The translations under genes were made by a program, and so were the position numbers. A stretch of 64,000 nt of DNA from CAVVDY01 sp963815775 (GTDB lineage: Bacteria; Acidobacteriota; Terriglobia; Terriglobales; Acidobacteriaceae): contig CAWFIB010000028.1 of the NCBI GenBank assembly GCA_963815775.1, positions 153,299 through 217,298 on the forward strand. Reading direction: 5' to 3'. Shown piece by piece: positions 9,710 to 21,352 of this stretch. Numbering within the stretch: the stretch's first letter is position 1; the number at the start of each line of letters is the position of its first letter. The notes under the pieces are model-generated. The model made no database searches and was not told the origin of the DNA. It saw nothing but the letters and a program-made list of their open reading frames with translations.

Positions 9710-10612
9710 TTATCTGATCTCCGCCATCTTCGCCTGTACTTCGTCCATGCTCCACTCCGGAATCGCACCCACCTTGCTCGCCACGACTGCTCCCGCGGCA
9801 TTGGCGAAGCGGCCAATCTGCTGCACATTCCAGCCCTGGCTCAGTCCATGGACGATGCCCGCTGCGAACGCATCGCCAGCACCAACGGTATCCGCAATCT
9901 CAACGTGAAAGCCAGGTACCTGCATGTACTGCCCATCTTTCAGAATCGAGCAGCCGCGCTCGCCGCAGGTGACGCACACAATCGCCGGGCCAAAGCGGTC
10001 GGCCCAGCGGCGAGCAAAGCCTTCAATCGAGCCTTGCTCGCCGTCCGCGTCGAAGTTTGCGTCGAGGCACTCAGCCTCCCAGTCGTTGAGCTTCACCACC
10101 GTCGAATGCGACGAAAGCTGCTCGACCGCCGTCAGGTTCCAGTTATTGTCGCGCAGATTGACGTCATAGATACGCCTCGCAGAGGGCAGTGCTTGCAAGA
10201 GTCTGAGCGTCGAGGCCAGGGCCGCGCCCGCAGTGTGGAACAGCGTCCCGTAATAAATCCATTGCGGGTCGAGTTTGCACAGAGCCCTAAGATCGCCGGC
10301 TGACATCTCTACGAAGTCATACGCCGCGGGGCGCACGATACGAAATGTCGGCTTGCCGTCGAGGTCCAGCTCCACCTCGGCGGTGCCCGTCGGCCTGCCC
10401 GGCAGTACGCGAATGAATTCAGTTGCGATACCCAGCCCGCGAATCAACTCCAGCGCGCGATGGCCGCGCCTGTCGTCGCCGACGGCGCTAAGCGGAAAGA
10501 CCTCGTGCCCAAGCTTCTGGGCATGAGCGGCAAAATTCAGCGGCGCCCCGCCGAGATGCTCTTTCTGGCCGATCACGTCCCACAAAATCTCGCCGACGCT
10601 CAGAATGCGCAT
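9710..10612 (-). CDS. PfkB-family sugar kinase (fructokinase/ribokinase type)
   Basis: A protein of about 300 residues with the PfkB signature DTVGAGDAFAAGIVHGL near the C-terminus (catalytic Asp of the anion hole) and the N-terminal Gly-rich element HLGGAPLNFAAHAQKLG. It should phosphorylate a furanose sugar with ATP; the sequence is most like bacterial fructokinases. I take the ATG at 10612 (MRILSVGEILWDVIG), which starts right at the first beta strand. An in-frame GTG at 10636 would add eight residues of no evident structure. It lies 108 bp downstream of cysS on the same strand. Confidence 0.85.
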   Translation of the reverse strand: MRILSVGEILWDVIGQKEHLGGAPLNFAAHAQKLGHEVFPLSAVGDDRRGHRALELIRGLGIATEFIRVLPGRPTGTAEVELDLDGKPTFRIVRPAAYDFVEMSAGDLRALCKLDPQWIYYGTLFHTAGAALASTLRLLQALPSARRIYDVNLRDNNWNLTAVEQLSSHSTVVKLNDWEAECLDANFDADGEQGSIEGFARRWADRFGPAIVCVTCGERGCSILKDGQYMQVPGFHVEIADTVGAGDAFAAGIVHGLSQGWNVQQIGRFANAAGAVVASKVGAIPEWSMDEVQAKMAEIR

Positions 10613-10720
10613 GACTAACACTTCCCCGTTGGCCACAGATCGGTTCGATGCGCGTGACGGCTCAACTCAAACCAATCCCTGTTGAATCTGCGCCCTCCGC
10701 GTTCTTCCGCGGTTGTCCTC

Positions 10721-12208
<1,488 letters not shown>

Positions 12209-12455
12209 GAAGCCTTTCAGACGCGATGAAAGAAACTCGATTGTAGGGTTCGGCGAGAAACAGGGTCAACCGAGGACGACTCCGCCGCTCCATCGGAGCA
12301 TCGTTCTCGAAGAACAAGGAAGACGACACGCCGACATTCGACCCCGCCTCCAACCAACCGAAAGCTGACATCTCCCGCCTTACCGCTTTAAGATAGAGAG
12401 TGCCCGCCGGCTTATCGCGCCCCAACTCGTCTTCTTCAGAAAGAAGGACTCATAC

Positions 12456-15206
12456 ATGAACAGTTTCGGCAGCCGTTCCACCCTCCGCGTCGGCAACCGC
12501 GAATTCGAAATCTACCGCCTCAACGCCCTTGAGCAGCATGGATGCTCCGTCAAGCACTTGCCCTATTCTCTGCGCATCCTGCTGGAAAATCTTCTGCGCC
12601 GTGAAGACGGCAAGACCGTCAAGGCAGATGACATCAAGGCGCTGTCCTCGTGGTCGGCCAAAAGCACACCGTCGCAGGAGATCGCCTTCATGCCCAGCCG
12701 CGTGCTGTTGCAGGACTTCACCGGCGTGCCCGCGGTGGTCGATCTCGCCGCCATGCGTGACGCCATGAAGGCCCTCGGCGGCAAGCCATCGCTCATCAAT
12801 CCGCTGCAACCCGCGGAATTGGTCATCGATCACTCGGTGCAGGTCGACGAATTCGGAACGCCGCAGGCCTTGCAACTCAATGCCGAACTGGAGTTCCAGC
12901 GCAACAAAGAGCGCTACGCCTTCCTCCGCTGGGGACAGACTGCCTTCAAGAACTTCGCTATCGTGCCGCCGGACACTGGCATCGTTCACCAGATCAACCT
13001 GGAGTATCTCGCGCGCGTGGTCTTCGTCGGCGCGAATGGCGAATCCGGCAAGCCGCTCGCCTATCCCGACACGCTGGTCGGCACCGACTCGCACACCACG
13101 ATGATCAACGGGCTTGGCGTGCTGGGCTGGGGTGTCGGCGGTATTGAAGCCGAGGCCGCTATGCTCGGCCAACCGGTATCGATGCTCATCCCGCACGTCA
13201 TCGGCGTGCGCCTGGGCAACAGCCTGAAGGCTGGCTCCACTGCCACCGACCTCGTACTCACCGTTACCGAGATGTTGCGCAAGCACGGCGTCGTCGGCAA
13301 GTTCGTCGAATTCTTCGGCCCCGGCCTCCAGAACCTGCCGCTCGCCGATCGCGCCACTATCGCCAACATGGCGCCCGAGTACGGCGCCACCTGCGGCATT
13401 TTCCCTGTCGATCACGAAACGTTGAAATACCTCCGTCTCAGCGGCCGCAGCGAAGAATTGATCGCGCTGGTCGAGGCCTACTACAAGGAGCAGGGCCTCT
13501 TCCACACCAAAGACACGCCCGAAGCCGACTACACGCACGTCCTCGATCTCGACCTCGCAACCATCGAGCCCAGCATCGCCGGCCCCAAGCGTCCGCAGGA
13601 CCGCGTGCCGCTCTCCAAGGCTGCCGAGTCGTTTGAACAGGCGCTGCCCAGCCTGCTCAAGCCCGGCCAGCAGGTTCCGCCCAAGCAGGGCGCGCGCTGG
13701 GAGGCCGAAGGTGGCCGTCCTGCCGGCATGGATTCGCAGCAGGATGGAGTCGAGGAGCACGTGTCCTACAATGGGGGACTCACTCACGGCAGTGTGGTCA
13801 TCGCCGCCATCACCAGTTGCACCAATACCTCGAATCCCTCCGTCCTGATCGGCGCAGGCTTGCTGGCCAAGAAGGCGGTCGAGAAGGGTCTCAAGGTCCC
13901 CGCGTGGGTCAAGACCTCGCTCGCTCCCGGCTCCATGGTCGTCACCGAGTACCTCACGCGCTCCGGCCTGCTGCCCTATCTCGAGAAGCTGAAGTTCAAC
14001 GTCGTCGGCTACGGCTGCACCACTTGCATCGGCAACTCAGGCCCGCTGCCGCAGGAAGTCTCCAGGGTCGTGACCGAGAACGATCTCGTCGTCGCCTCGG
14101 TGCTCAGCGGAAATCGCAATTTCGAAGGCCGCATCAACTCCGAGGTGCGCGCCAACTACCTCATGTCGCCGCCCCTGGTCGTCGCCTACGCCCTGGCCGG
14201 TCGCATGGATATCGATCTCTACAAAGAGCCGCTCGGCAACAGCAATGGCAAGCCGGTTTATCTGAAGGACATCTGGCCCACCGAGAAAGAAGTTGACGCG
14301 GTCCTGCAGGAGTTCGTCACCGGCGACCTCTTCCGCAGCGCCTACACCGACGTCTTCAAGGGCGACGAACGCTGGCGCGGACTCAATGTCCCACAGGGTG
14401 AGACCTTTGCGTGGGACTCCTCTTCCACCTACGTCCGCAATCCACCGTACTTCGAGAACATGCCGAAACAACCCGTCGCCGTCGGCGACATTCACGGCGC
14501 GCGCGTGCTCTGCTATCTCGGCCACAGCGTAACCACCGACCACATCTCGCCTGCCGGCTCCATCAAGCACAACAGCCCGGCCGGGCAATACCTCATCGAA
14601 CACGGCGTGAAGCCCGCGGACTTCAACTCCTACGGCTCGCGGCGCGGCAATCACGAGGTGATGATGCGCGGCACATTCGCCAACGTTCGCCTGCGCAACA
14701 AGCTGACCCCTGAGCGCGAAGGCGCCTACACCCGCCACCTGCCGAATGGCGAAGAGATGTTCATCTTCGACGCCTCGGAGAAGTATCGCGCGGAAGTCAC
14801 GCCCCTGCTGATTCTCGCCGGCAAGGAGTACGGCTCCGGCTCATCGCGCGACTGGGCCGCCAAAGGCCCTCTTCTGCTGGGAGTGCGCGCCGTGCTGGCC
14901 GAAAGCTTCGAGCGCATTCACCGCTCCAACCTGGTAGGCATGGGAATTCTGCCGCTGCAGTTCCTCGACGACGAGAACGCCGAAACCTGCGGCCTCACCG
15001 GCGAGGAGCTGTACGACATTGTGGGACTCACCCACGTGCTGGAGCACTTCCCCTCCGGCAAGACGGTGAAGGTCCATGCCAAAAGGGCCGACGGCACGAC
15101 CGTCACGCTCGACGCCACCGTGCGCATCGACACTCCGCAGGAAGTGCAGTATTACAAGCACGGCGGCATCCTGCAGTACGTCCTGCGCCAGTTGCTGCAC
15201 AACTAA
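12456..15206 (+). CDS. acnA: Aconitate hydratase A
   Basis: A 916-residue AcnA/IRP1-type aconitase interconverting citrate and isocitrate. The [4Fe-4S] ligands are in SCTNTSNPSV (about residue 454) and GCTTCIGNSGPL (about 519-522). GTDSHTTMINGLGVLGWGVGG and the C-terminal swivel domain with GSSRDWAAKGPLLLGVRAV are as in the family. The ATG at 12456 follows AAGGA with good spacing. With fumC at 7213 two TCA-cycle enzymes lie close together, although not in one operon. Downstream (15207-15428) holds no gene. Confidence 0.97.
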   Translation: MNSFGSRSTLRVGNREFEIYRLNALEQHGCSVKHLPYSLRILLENLLRREDGKTVKADDIKALSSWSAKSTPSQEIAFMPSRVLLQDFTGVPAVVDLAAMRDAMKALGGKPSLINPLQPAELVIDHSVQVDEFGTPQALQLNAELEFQRNKERYAFLRWGQTAFKNFAIVPPDTGIVHQINLEYLARVVFVGANGESGKPLAYPDTLVGTDSHTTMINGLGVLGWGVGGIEAEAAMLGQPVSMLIPHVIGVRLGNSLKAGSTATDLVLTVTEMLRKHGVVGKFVEFFGPGLQNLPLADRATIANMAPEYGATCGIFPVDHETLKYLRLSGRSEELIALVEAYYKEQGLFHTKDTPEADYTHVLDLDLATIEPSIAGPKRPQDRVPLSKAAESFEQALPSLLKPGQQVPPKQGARWEAEGGRPAGMDSQQDGVEEHVSYNGGLTHGSVVIAAITSCTNTSNPSVLIGAGLLAKKAVEKGLKVPAWVKTSLAPGSMVVTEYLTRSGLLPYLEKLKFNVVGYGCTTCIGNSGPLPQEVSRVVTENDLVVASVLSGNRNFEGRINSEVRANYLMSPPLVVAYALAGRMDIDLYKEPLGNSNGKPVYLKDIWPTEKEVDAVLQEFVTGDLFRSAYTDVFKGDERWRGLNVPQGETFAWDSSSTYVRNPPYFENMPKQPVAVGDIHGARVLCYLGHSVTTDHISPAGSIKHNSPAGQYLIEHGVKPADFNSYGSRRGNHEVMMRGTFANVRLRNKLTPEREGAYTRHLPNGEEMFIFDASEKYRAEVTPLLILAGKEYGSGSSRDWAAKGPLLLGVRAVLAESFERIHRSNLVGMGILPLQFLDDENAETCGLTGEELYDIVGLTHVLEHFPSGKTVKVHAKRADGTTVTLDATVRIDTPQEVQYYKHGGILQYVLRQLLHN

Positions 15207-15428
15207 AGGCCGGGGTCTCCAGCATTCTGCGGGGAAAAACCAAGGGCTATCAGCGCTCGGCTTCAGCAGGACCACCCCGGCACGAACATCGCGAGCTCTA
15301 GCCTTTGGAAGAACGCAATGGACTGCGCGAACTAGAACCCGACTTCGTAATGAGAATTCGGTGCCAGCAAGAGTGGTGCTTTCAACAAGACTCAGCCGCC
15401 TGAGAGTAATGTGCCGGGCGTCTAGCTT

Positions 15429-16419
15429 TTACGTCGTTTGGCGCTGTGATTTTGCGATCGGCTGCCCAGTCGCCACCTCAAGCGATGAGGTGGCACAAAG
15501 GCGCTTCAGCGCATTGACGTTCATCAGGTCGTCGAGCGGCTCGTCGATGGGCGTTTCGGCGATGAAGGCGACGTGGGCGAGTCGGGGATGGTTGAGCAGG
15601 CGGCGAAAGGGCTCCAGCCCGATGCTTCCCTTCCCGATGTGTTGATGGCGGTCGAGCTTTGAGCCACACGCGGCCTTGGCATCGTTGCAGTGGAAGACGT
15701 GAATGTTCTGCAGGCCGATGGCGCGATTGAGTGCGGCGAGCGTTTGGTCGAATCCTTCGTCGGTGACGATGTCGTAACCGGCAACGTGGGTGTGGCAGGT
15801 ATCGATACACGCGCCAACGGGTACAAGTTTTCGCAACGACTGAACCAACTCGGCCACCTGATGGATGCTGCCTCCGAGGGAAAACTCCGAGCCGGCGGTG
15901 TTCTCGATGAGCACATGCAGCCCCAGACTTATCGAGATCGAGTCCTTGTGAAGCCTGCGCGATAGCCTTGGCGGCCTGCCGCAGTCCGTCGTCTCTGCTC
16001 AAGCCGCGATATGAGCCGGGATGTACCACCAGGAATTCGGCGCCGAGCGCCAGCGCCCGCTCCAGTTCGCCGCGAAAAGCGGCAATCGACTTGGAGTGAA
16101 ACTCGGGATTACCGCCCGCAAGGTTGATCAGGTAGTTAGCATGGATCGCCAGCGGCTTGAGGTCATAGCGCTCGCGCAGGCGGCGCATTTCGGCACATTG
16201 CGACCGTGCAAGCCCATAGGGTTTCCATTGTCGCGGGCTGGAAGAAAAAATCTGGAAGGCATTGCATCCGAGTCGATAAGCGCGCTCGGCGCTGGTCTCG
16301 ACACCGCCGGCGGTGGAGGTGTGAATGCCGATGCGGCGTGAGGTGAGCAGAGGCGGCTTTGCCGGCGCGGGGATGAGCTTCAGGATGTCCTTCTCGACCT
16401 TGGGCCCTTGGCGAGGCAT
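15429..16419 (-). CDS. nfo: Endonuclease IV (AP endonuclease), frameshifted
   Basis: The N-terminal part (from 16419) reads IGIHTSTAGGVETSAERAY, NAFQIFSSSPRQW and AIHANYLINLAGGNPEFHSKS, the start of the endonuclease IV TIM barrel, then FLVVHPGSY. Near 15928 homology moves to the next frame: VLIENTAGSEFSLGG, CIDTCHTHVAGYD, HVFHCNDAKAACGSKLDRHQ and FIAETP, ending at 15429. These carry the zinc ligands (Glu, His, Asp) of the family. One extra base in the stretch read DLDK/SLGLHV restores a full-length protein of about 330 residues. It repairs abasic sites. All catalytic segments are intact on either side, so a sequencing indel is quite possible. Divergent from lolD. Confidence 0.85.
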
Positions 16420-16587
16420 GTGCGCGATTGTAATTCGAACCTGAAGATGGCGATAAAGGCAACACCCACGTCACCGCCCGTCACACTGTTTCCGTGGTCT
16501 AATCTAGGGTTAGTTGCCAGGGCGGGCGCAGTTGTTCACGCACTCTGGCCAGCGCGCTTGGAACGTATCCGGCCAGATCTGCATCCA

Positions 16588-17292
16588 ATGACACAGGACG
16601 AGCTATTACGAGTGGTGAAATTGAGCAAGGTGTTTCGCTCGGGCCATTCGGAGTTGGTGCTCTTTGACAATTTGTCATTTCAGGTACACACCGGCGAAAT
16701 GCTCGCCATCATCGGCGAATCCGGTGCGGGAAAGAGTACCTTGTTACACATCCTCGGAGTTCTTGATCGTGCTTCCGCTGGTGACGTATACTTCGCCCAA
16801 TCTGATTTGGGGAAGTTGTCGGAAGAAGATGCCGCTGAATTTCGCGGTCGGGAACTCGGGTTTGTCTGGCAGTTTCACTATCTGCTGCCGGAATTTACCG
16901 CGCTGGAAAACGTCGCCATGCCGCTGCTAATGCGCGGCGAGAGTCGGCGGAACGCGGAGCACCACGCACTGCGCTGGTTGCAAGAGGTCGGGTTAGAGGA
17001 TCGGGCAGGTCACCGGTCCGGCGAGCTATCAGGCGGAGAGCAGCAACGGGTAGCGCTGGCACGTGCGCTGGTGCACGGGCCCAAACTCCTGATGGCCGAC
17101 GAGCCAACCGGCGACCTCGACAGCCGGACAGCGGAAGCGGTATTTGAGTTGATCTCCAGGTTACATCGCGATCACAGCCTCACCTCGCTTATCGTTACCC
17201 ACAATCTTGCCTTTGCGCGTCGCTGCGACCGGGTTTTGCAACTGGAGCGGGGGCGATTGGTTGCGGTGTCGCCCGAATCGTTGATGACCTAG
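16588..17292 (+). CDS. lolD: LolD-type ABC transporter ATP-binding protein
   Basis: A 234-residue ATPase with Walker A GESGAGKST, a Q-loop region WQFHYLLPEFTALENVAMPL (close to the LolD signature), ABC signature LSGGEQQRVALARAL, Walker B LLMADEPTGDLD and the switch His in LIVTHN. It would power extraction of lipoproteins from the inner membrane, or a related MacB-type export. I chose the ATG at 16588 because it gives the standard LolD length; the frame is open from 16408 but those 60 residues have no family match. No lolC/lolE permease gene is next to it. Confidence 0.82.
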   Translation: MTQDELLRVVKLSKVFRSGHSELVLFDNLSFQVHTGEMLAIIGESGAGKSTLLHILGVLDRASAGDVYFAQSDLGKLSEEDAAEFRGRELGFVWQFHYLLPEFTALENVAMPLLMRGESRRNAEHHALRWLQEVGLEDRAGHRSGELSGGEQQRVALARALVHGPKLLMADEPTGDLDSRTAEAVFELISRLHRDHSLTSLIVTHNLAFARRCDRVLQLERGRLVAVSPESLMT

Positions 17293-17465
17293 GAACAGGA
17301 GGGCTCAGTACGGGTTTAAGACAGAAGAGCAGGAACCGTGGGGTTCCAAAACGACCCTCAAAAAGGGTGATCTAACAAGGCACAGCAGATTTGGGTTTTC
17401 AGGGACTAAGTTCGGCGTCAGAATAGAACACAAGGATACGGCCCCGGAAGCTCCGGAGAGGTTAA

Positions 17466-19913
17466 ATGTTCGAACGGTACACGGAAAAGGCCCGACGCGT
17501 CATTTTCTTTGCGCGCTACGAAGCCAGCCAGTTTGGTTCTCCTTACATCGAGACGGAGCATCTGCTGCTGGGTCTTCTGCGCGAAGACAAGGCGCTCACT
17601 AATCGCTTCCTTCGCTCACACGCATCAGTGGAGTCCATCCGCAAGCAGATCGAAGGGCACACTACGATCCGGGAGAAGGTCTCAACTTCCGTGGACCTGC
17701 CCTTAAGCAACGAGTGCAAGCGGGTGTTGGCGTACGCCGCTGAAGAGGCCGAGCGCCTTTCCCATAAGCACATTGGGACCGAGCACCTGCTGCTGGGTCT
17801 GCTGCGTGAGGAGAAGTGTTTTGCAGCGGAGATTCTGCACGAGCGCGGATTGCGGCTTTCCTCGATCCGCGAGGAACTGGCCCGCACCTCGCAGGAGAAA
17901 GCTCAGCCGGCGCAGCGTTCGCGGGAGTCTTCCCTACTGTCCGAGTTCTCGCGCGACCTAACGCAGTCCGCTATGGACAACCAGCTCGATCCTCTGGTTG
18001 GCCGGGAAGCGGAACTGGAGCGCGTCGTCCAGATTCTCTGTCGCCGCACCAAAAATAATCCGGTGCTGATCGGCGAGCCGGGCGTTGGCAAGACGGCCAT
18101 CGTTGAGGGACTGGCGCAGCGCATCGCTGATGGTGAGGTGCCATCATTCCTGGCCGACAAACGCATTCTTGCCCTTGATCTTTCCTTGATCGTTGCGGGA
18201 ACCAAGTACCGCGGCCAGTTCGAAGAACGCTTGAAGACCATCATGAAAGAGCTGATGGAATCGCAAAATTCCATCATCTTCATCGACGAGCTGCACACGC
18301 TGGTTGGTGCAGGATCGGCGGAAGGTTCGCTGGATGCCGCCAACATCCTGAAGCCCGCGCTTTCGCGCGGCGAGATTCAGTGCATTGGCGCAACCACGCC
18401 GTCGGAATACCGCAAGTCGATCGAGAAAGATCGCTCGCTTGAACGCCGCTTCCAGGCGGTCAAAGTTCCGCCGCCAAACGAAGCCGATGCGGTGAAGATT
18501 CTATTCGGCATTAAAGAGCGCTACGAAAAGTTCCACGCCGTCAGCTACACCGATGAGGCCATCAACTACTCGGTGTCGCACTCCAACCGCTATCTGCCGG
18601 ACCGCTTTTTGCCGGACAAGGCCATCGACCTTATCGACGAGGCCGGTGCCCGCGTAAAGTTGCGCCAGACTTCGCTGCCCGATGACATCACTGAGGTCCA
18701 GAAACGGATCAAGTTCATCGTGCACCGTATGGAAAACGCCATCGCGAACCACGAGTTCGAGAAGGCGCGCTTCTACTCCGACGAGGAGCGCAAGGAGCGC
18801 GAGAACCTGCGCGCCTTGCGGGAGAAGTATCACCTTGATGAGTCCTCGACCGGCGTGGTTAGCCGCGAAGACATCGAAGATGTTGTGTCGCGCTGGACTG
18901 GTGTGCCGATCGCCTCGATCAAGGAAGAGGAAAGCCAGAAGCTGCTTCGCATCGAAGAAGAGCTGCACCGACGTGTCATCTCGCAGGACCGGGCGATCTC
19001 CGCCCTGGCCCGAGCGATTCGGCGCTCGCGTGCCGGCCTGAAGAGCCCGAACCGGCCGATTGGCTCGTTCCTGTTCCTCGGCCCCACGGGTGTCGGCAAG
19101 ACCGAAGTCGCCCGCACCCTGGCGCAGTTCATGTTCGGCAGCGAAAAAGCCCTGGTTCGCTTCGACATGTCGGAGTTCATGGAGAAGCACTCCGTCTCCA
19201 AGCTCATCGGCTCGCCCCCGGGATACGTCGGCTACGAAGAGGGCGGCCAGCTCACCGAGCGGGTGAAGCGGGCACCCTACTCGGTCGTGCTGCTGGACGA
19301 AGTCGAGAAGGCGCACCCTGACCTGTTCAATATCCTGCTGCAGGTGTTTGAAGACGGTCAGCTCACCGATGGTTTGGGCAATACCGTAGATTTCAAGAAC
19401 GCGATCATCATCATGACTTCGAACATCGGCGCGCGTCATCTGCAGAAGCGCACCGGCCTGGGCTTTCAGACCGATCAGGAAGACATGGTGGCGGGCAAAG
19501 TTGAGGACATGGTCAGGAACGAGGTGAAGCGCACCTTCAACCCTGAATTCCTCAATCGTCTCGACGAGGTCATCATCTTCAACGCCCTGAGTGAGGCTGA
19601 TCTCATCCAGATCGTGGAGCTCATGGTGAACCAGCTGAACACCAACCTGGCGCAGCGCGCCATCACGGTCACGGTGACGGAAGACGCCCGAAAGTGGATC
19701 TTGCACAAGACCGTGGCCGACCGCACCTACGGAGCTCGTCCGCTGCGGCGTGCCCTGCAGAAGTATATTGAGGACCCGCTGTCGGAGGCCCTCATCCAAG
19801 GTACATTCCAGCAGCGCCCGGCGTTCATCGAGGTCTATCTTGAGAACGATCAGCTCTTCTATCGTCCGGTTGGCGAGGAGAAGAATGAGGGCGTACTGCT
19901 GTACAGCAACTGA
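17466..19913 (+). CDS. clpC: ClpC AAA+ ATPase (Clp protease/disaggregase subunit)
   Basis: An 815-residue class I Hsp100 protein. It has a double Clp-N repeat (residues 1-145), AAA-1 with Walker A GEPGVGKTA (about 202), a UVR-type coiled middle domain (IKFIVHRMENAIANHEFEKA, about 411-450) that separates ClpC from ClpA/ClpB, AAA-2 with Walker A GPTGVGKTE (about 540), and a C-terminal D2-small domain. It unfolds substrates for ClpP. The Gram-positive partners ctsR, mcsA and mcsB are absent here. The gene appears monocistronic, with a strong terminator 20 bp downstream. Confidence 0.96.
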   Translation: MFERYTEKARRVIFFARYEASQFGSPYIETEHLLLGLLREDKALTNRFLRSHASVESIRKQIEGHTTIREKVSTSVDLPLSNECKRVLAYAAEEAERLSHKHIGTEHLLLGLLREEKCFAAEILHERGLRLSSIREELARTSQEKAQPAQRSRESSLLSEFSRDLTQSAMDNQLDPLVGREAELERVVQILCRRTKNNPVLIGEPGVGKTAIVEGLAQRIADGEVPSFLADKRILALDLSLIVAGTKYRGQFEERLKTIMKELMESQNSIIFIDELHTLVGAGSAEGSLDAANILKPALSRGEIQCIGATTPSEYRKSIEKDRSLERRFQAVKVPPPNEADAVKILFGIKERYEKFHAVSYTDEAINYSVSHSNRYLPDRFLPDKAIDLIDEAGARVKLRQTSLPDDITEVQKRIKFIVHRMENAIANHEFEKARFYSDEERKERENLRALREKYHLDESSTGVVSREDIEDVVSRWTGVPIASIKEEESQKLLRIEEELHRRVISQDRAISALARAIRRSRAGLKSPNRPIGSFLFLGPTGVGKTEVARTLAQFMFGSEKALVRFDMSEFMEKHSVSKLIGSPPGYVGYEEGGQLTERVKRAPYSVVLLDEVEKAHPDLFNILLQVFEDGQLTDGLGNTVDFKNAIIIMTSNIGARHLQKRTGLGFQTDQEDMVAGKVEDMVRNEVKRTFNPEFLNRLDEVIIFNALSEADLIQIVELMVNQLNTNLAQRAITVTVTEDARKWILHKTVADRTYGARPLRRALQKYIEDPLSEALIQGTFQQRPAFIEVYLENDQLFYRPVGEEKNEGVLLYSN

Positions 19914-19932
19914 AGACGTACCAAAGCATCGC

Positions 19933-19966
19933 AAAGGGAGCGTCTTGCCGCGCTCCCTTTTATTTT
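19933..19966 (+). terminator. Rho-independent terminator of clpC
   Basis: A perfect 10-bp stem AAAGGGAGCG/CGCTCCCTTT with an 8-base loop, followed by TATTTT, 20 bases after the clpC stop. Confidence 0.9.
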
Positions 19967-20310
19967 GCGCTAACCATCTTTCAGGTGAAGCACGGGCGCT
20001 GCTACTCAGCCCTTAGAGTGCGGGATTAAGGCCACATTGTCTCAAACTGGTAGCTAGCCAGCGTCAGACTGGCCTGCAATCCCGACCCTGTCGACTATTG
20101 CCTATTGGTCAGCATAGAGCTTCCTCGGGCTGCATTCGTTGGTCTTGTGAAAACGCTTTGGGCAAGCGGCCGGGAAAAATCAGCCACCTCATTCGGCATG
20201 ACCAAGGAATAGTACCGGGATGGTCTACTTCCACATTGACTTCGCTTTAAACCGATGCTAACGTGCGACTTGCAGTGGATCTAGTCAGGTGGAGAGGGTT
20301 CCAGATCACA
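19967..20310. other. Intergenic region upstream of the first PEP-CTERM gene
   Basis: About 340 bases without a convincing gene. Short overlapping dyads around CTGG/CCAG occur near 20045-20080. The promoter of the PEP-CTERM gene should lie here, but I cannot single out -35/-10 or -24/-12 elements. The frame opening at 20263 only adds 16 residues in front of the real signal peptide. Confidence 0.4.
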
Positions 20311-21000
20311 ATGAAATCAAGCAGATTCTTGCTGTTGTGTTGTTGTCTTATCGCTCTTTCGATGTTGCCGGCTCAGGTTTTTGCCGATGCTTTCTGCAGC
20401 GACCCGGCGCCGTATCAGTATCAGAGCTGCGGGGTAGTTGCAGATACCAACACCTTCACGGTTGCCGCCCGGGGCCTCATCACCGGTATAGACATGTTCT
20501 TCGGCGGCTATCACGCCGACTTCTCGAGTTCCATCCATGCCCTGGTCTGGAGGGACAACCAACTGGTGTATACCGGTGCAGAAACGCCTTTGAATATGGA
20601 CCAGAGGTTGTATCAGCGGTTCGAGTTAGTTCCGGCCAATGAGTTGCAAGTTGGCGATCAGATCGAATTCGTCCTCCATGTGAACGACCCGAACGGGGCC
20701 CAGGACTACTACAGCTCGGATCTGAACAAAAATGTAGATGGCCTCAACCACGTTTGGGCCGAGACGATAACGAACGGCCAGTGCGTGATATTCGCCGGCC
20801 CATGTGCCTATCTGGGCTTCGAGGATCTGCCACAACAGGAGGGCAGCGACTTCGACTACAACGACTTCAAGGCGTGGATGATCGGATTCGATGTCTCGAC
20901 TGGGAATTCAGCCAATCCGGTTCCTGAGCCTTCGTCGGTCCTTTTGCTGACCGGCGCCCCGCTGGCATTTGCGGTAAGTAAGCTTCGGCGTTTTTTGTAA
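20311..21000 (+). CDS. PEP-CTERM sorted exoprotein, paralogue 1
   Basis: A 229-residue protein. The start at 20311 (MKSSRFLLLCCCLIALSMLP) gives a clean signal peptide ending in VFA-DAF. The mature part is rich in aromatic and acidic residues, with Cys pairs (AFCSDPAPYQYQSCGVV) and an acidic loop EGSDFDYNDFKAWM resembling the Asp-rich motif of DUF4114-type beta domains. The C-terminus is a sorting signal: NPVPEPSSVLLLTGAPLAFA then KLRR. Family knowledge: VPEP-hydrophobic-Arg tails are recognised by exosortase and cleaved during export, usually in polysaccharide-producing Gram-negatives. No exosortase gene is in the window. A closely related copy of the same length follows at 21353. Confidence 0.88.
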   Translation: MKSSRFLLLCCCLIALSMLPAQVFADAFCSDPAPYQYQSCGVVADTNTFTVAARGLITGIDMFFGGYHADFSSSIHALVWRDNQLVYTGAETPLNMDQRLYQRFELVPANELQVGDQIEFVLHVNDPNGAQDYYSSDLNKNVDGLNHVWAETITNGQCVIFAGPCAYLGFEDLPQQEGSDFDYNDFKAWMIGFDVSTGNSANPVPEPSSVLLLTGAPLAFAVSKLRRFL

Positions 21001-21008
21001 TGCCTCCA

Positions 21009-21051
21009 AGGGTCTGACCGTCCGGATTGAGAAATCGGGGTGGCAGACCCT
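21009..21051 (+). terminator. Possible terminator after PEP-CTERM paralogue 1
   Basis: An 8-bp stem (AGGGTCTG/CAGACCCT) with a long 27-base loop starts 9 bases after the stop codon at 21000. There is no T-run, so the call is weak. Confidence 0.35.
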
Positions 21052-21313
21052 CTGTTCCTTCACAGCACGGTCCTCTGAGTTGTGCAAGCCGCAGATTTTG
21101 AACGTTGGCGATTTCTTTTCAAAGATACGTTCCTTGAGTTAAGAATCTGCCGACGCTTGCCTGAAAAGTGGCAGAATCGAATGGCCGGATGCCGCTTCCC
21201 CTTCCTCGTTTGTTGGTCCACATCCGGCTGATTATCCGGCACTGCGCACGCTAGTGCTATTGACAGCAGAACCAATTCGGCCATAAGATTTTCGCGCCTC
21301 AGTGTTGGTTAAG

Positions 21314-21341
21314 TGTGCGGAAAGGTATGTGCGGAAAGGTA
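21314..21341 (+). repeat. Perfect 14-bp tandem duplication before PEP-CTERM paralogue 2
   Basis: TGTGCGGAAAGGTA is repeated twice without a gap, ending 11 bases before the ATG at 21353. Each copy contains AAAGG, a weak ribosome-binding-site core. Confidence 0.8.
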
Positions 21342-21352
21342 GAGGTTCTGCT

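Noticed and set aside
16408..16587. 60-residue N-terminal extension of LolD
   Set aside because: It overlaps the nfo start region and has no match to ABC ATPases; the start at 16588 gives the family length.
17352..17367. Short dyad ACCCTCAAAAAGGGT upstream of clpC as a terminator or operator
   Set aside because: The 5-bp stem is too weak to separate from chance, and no T-run follows.
18501..19934. Open frame of 477 codons on the minus strand
   Set aside because: Antisense to clpC; no domain character.
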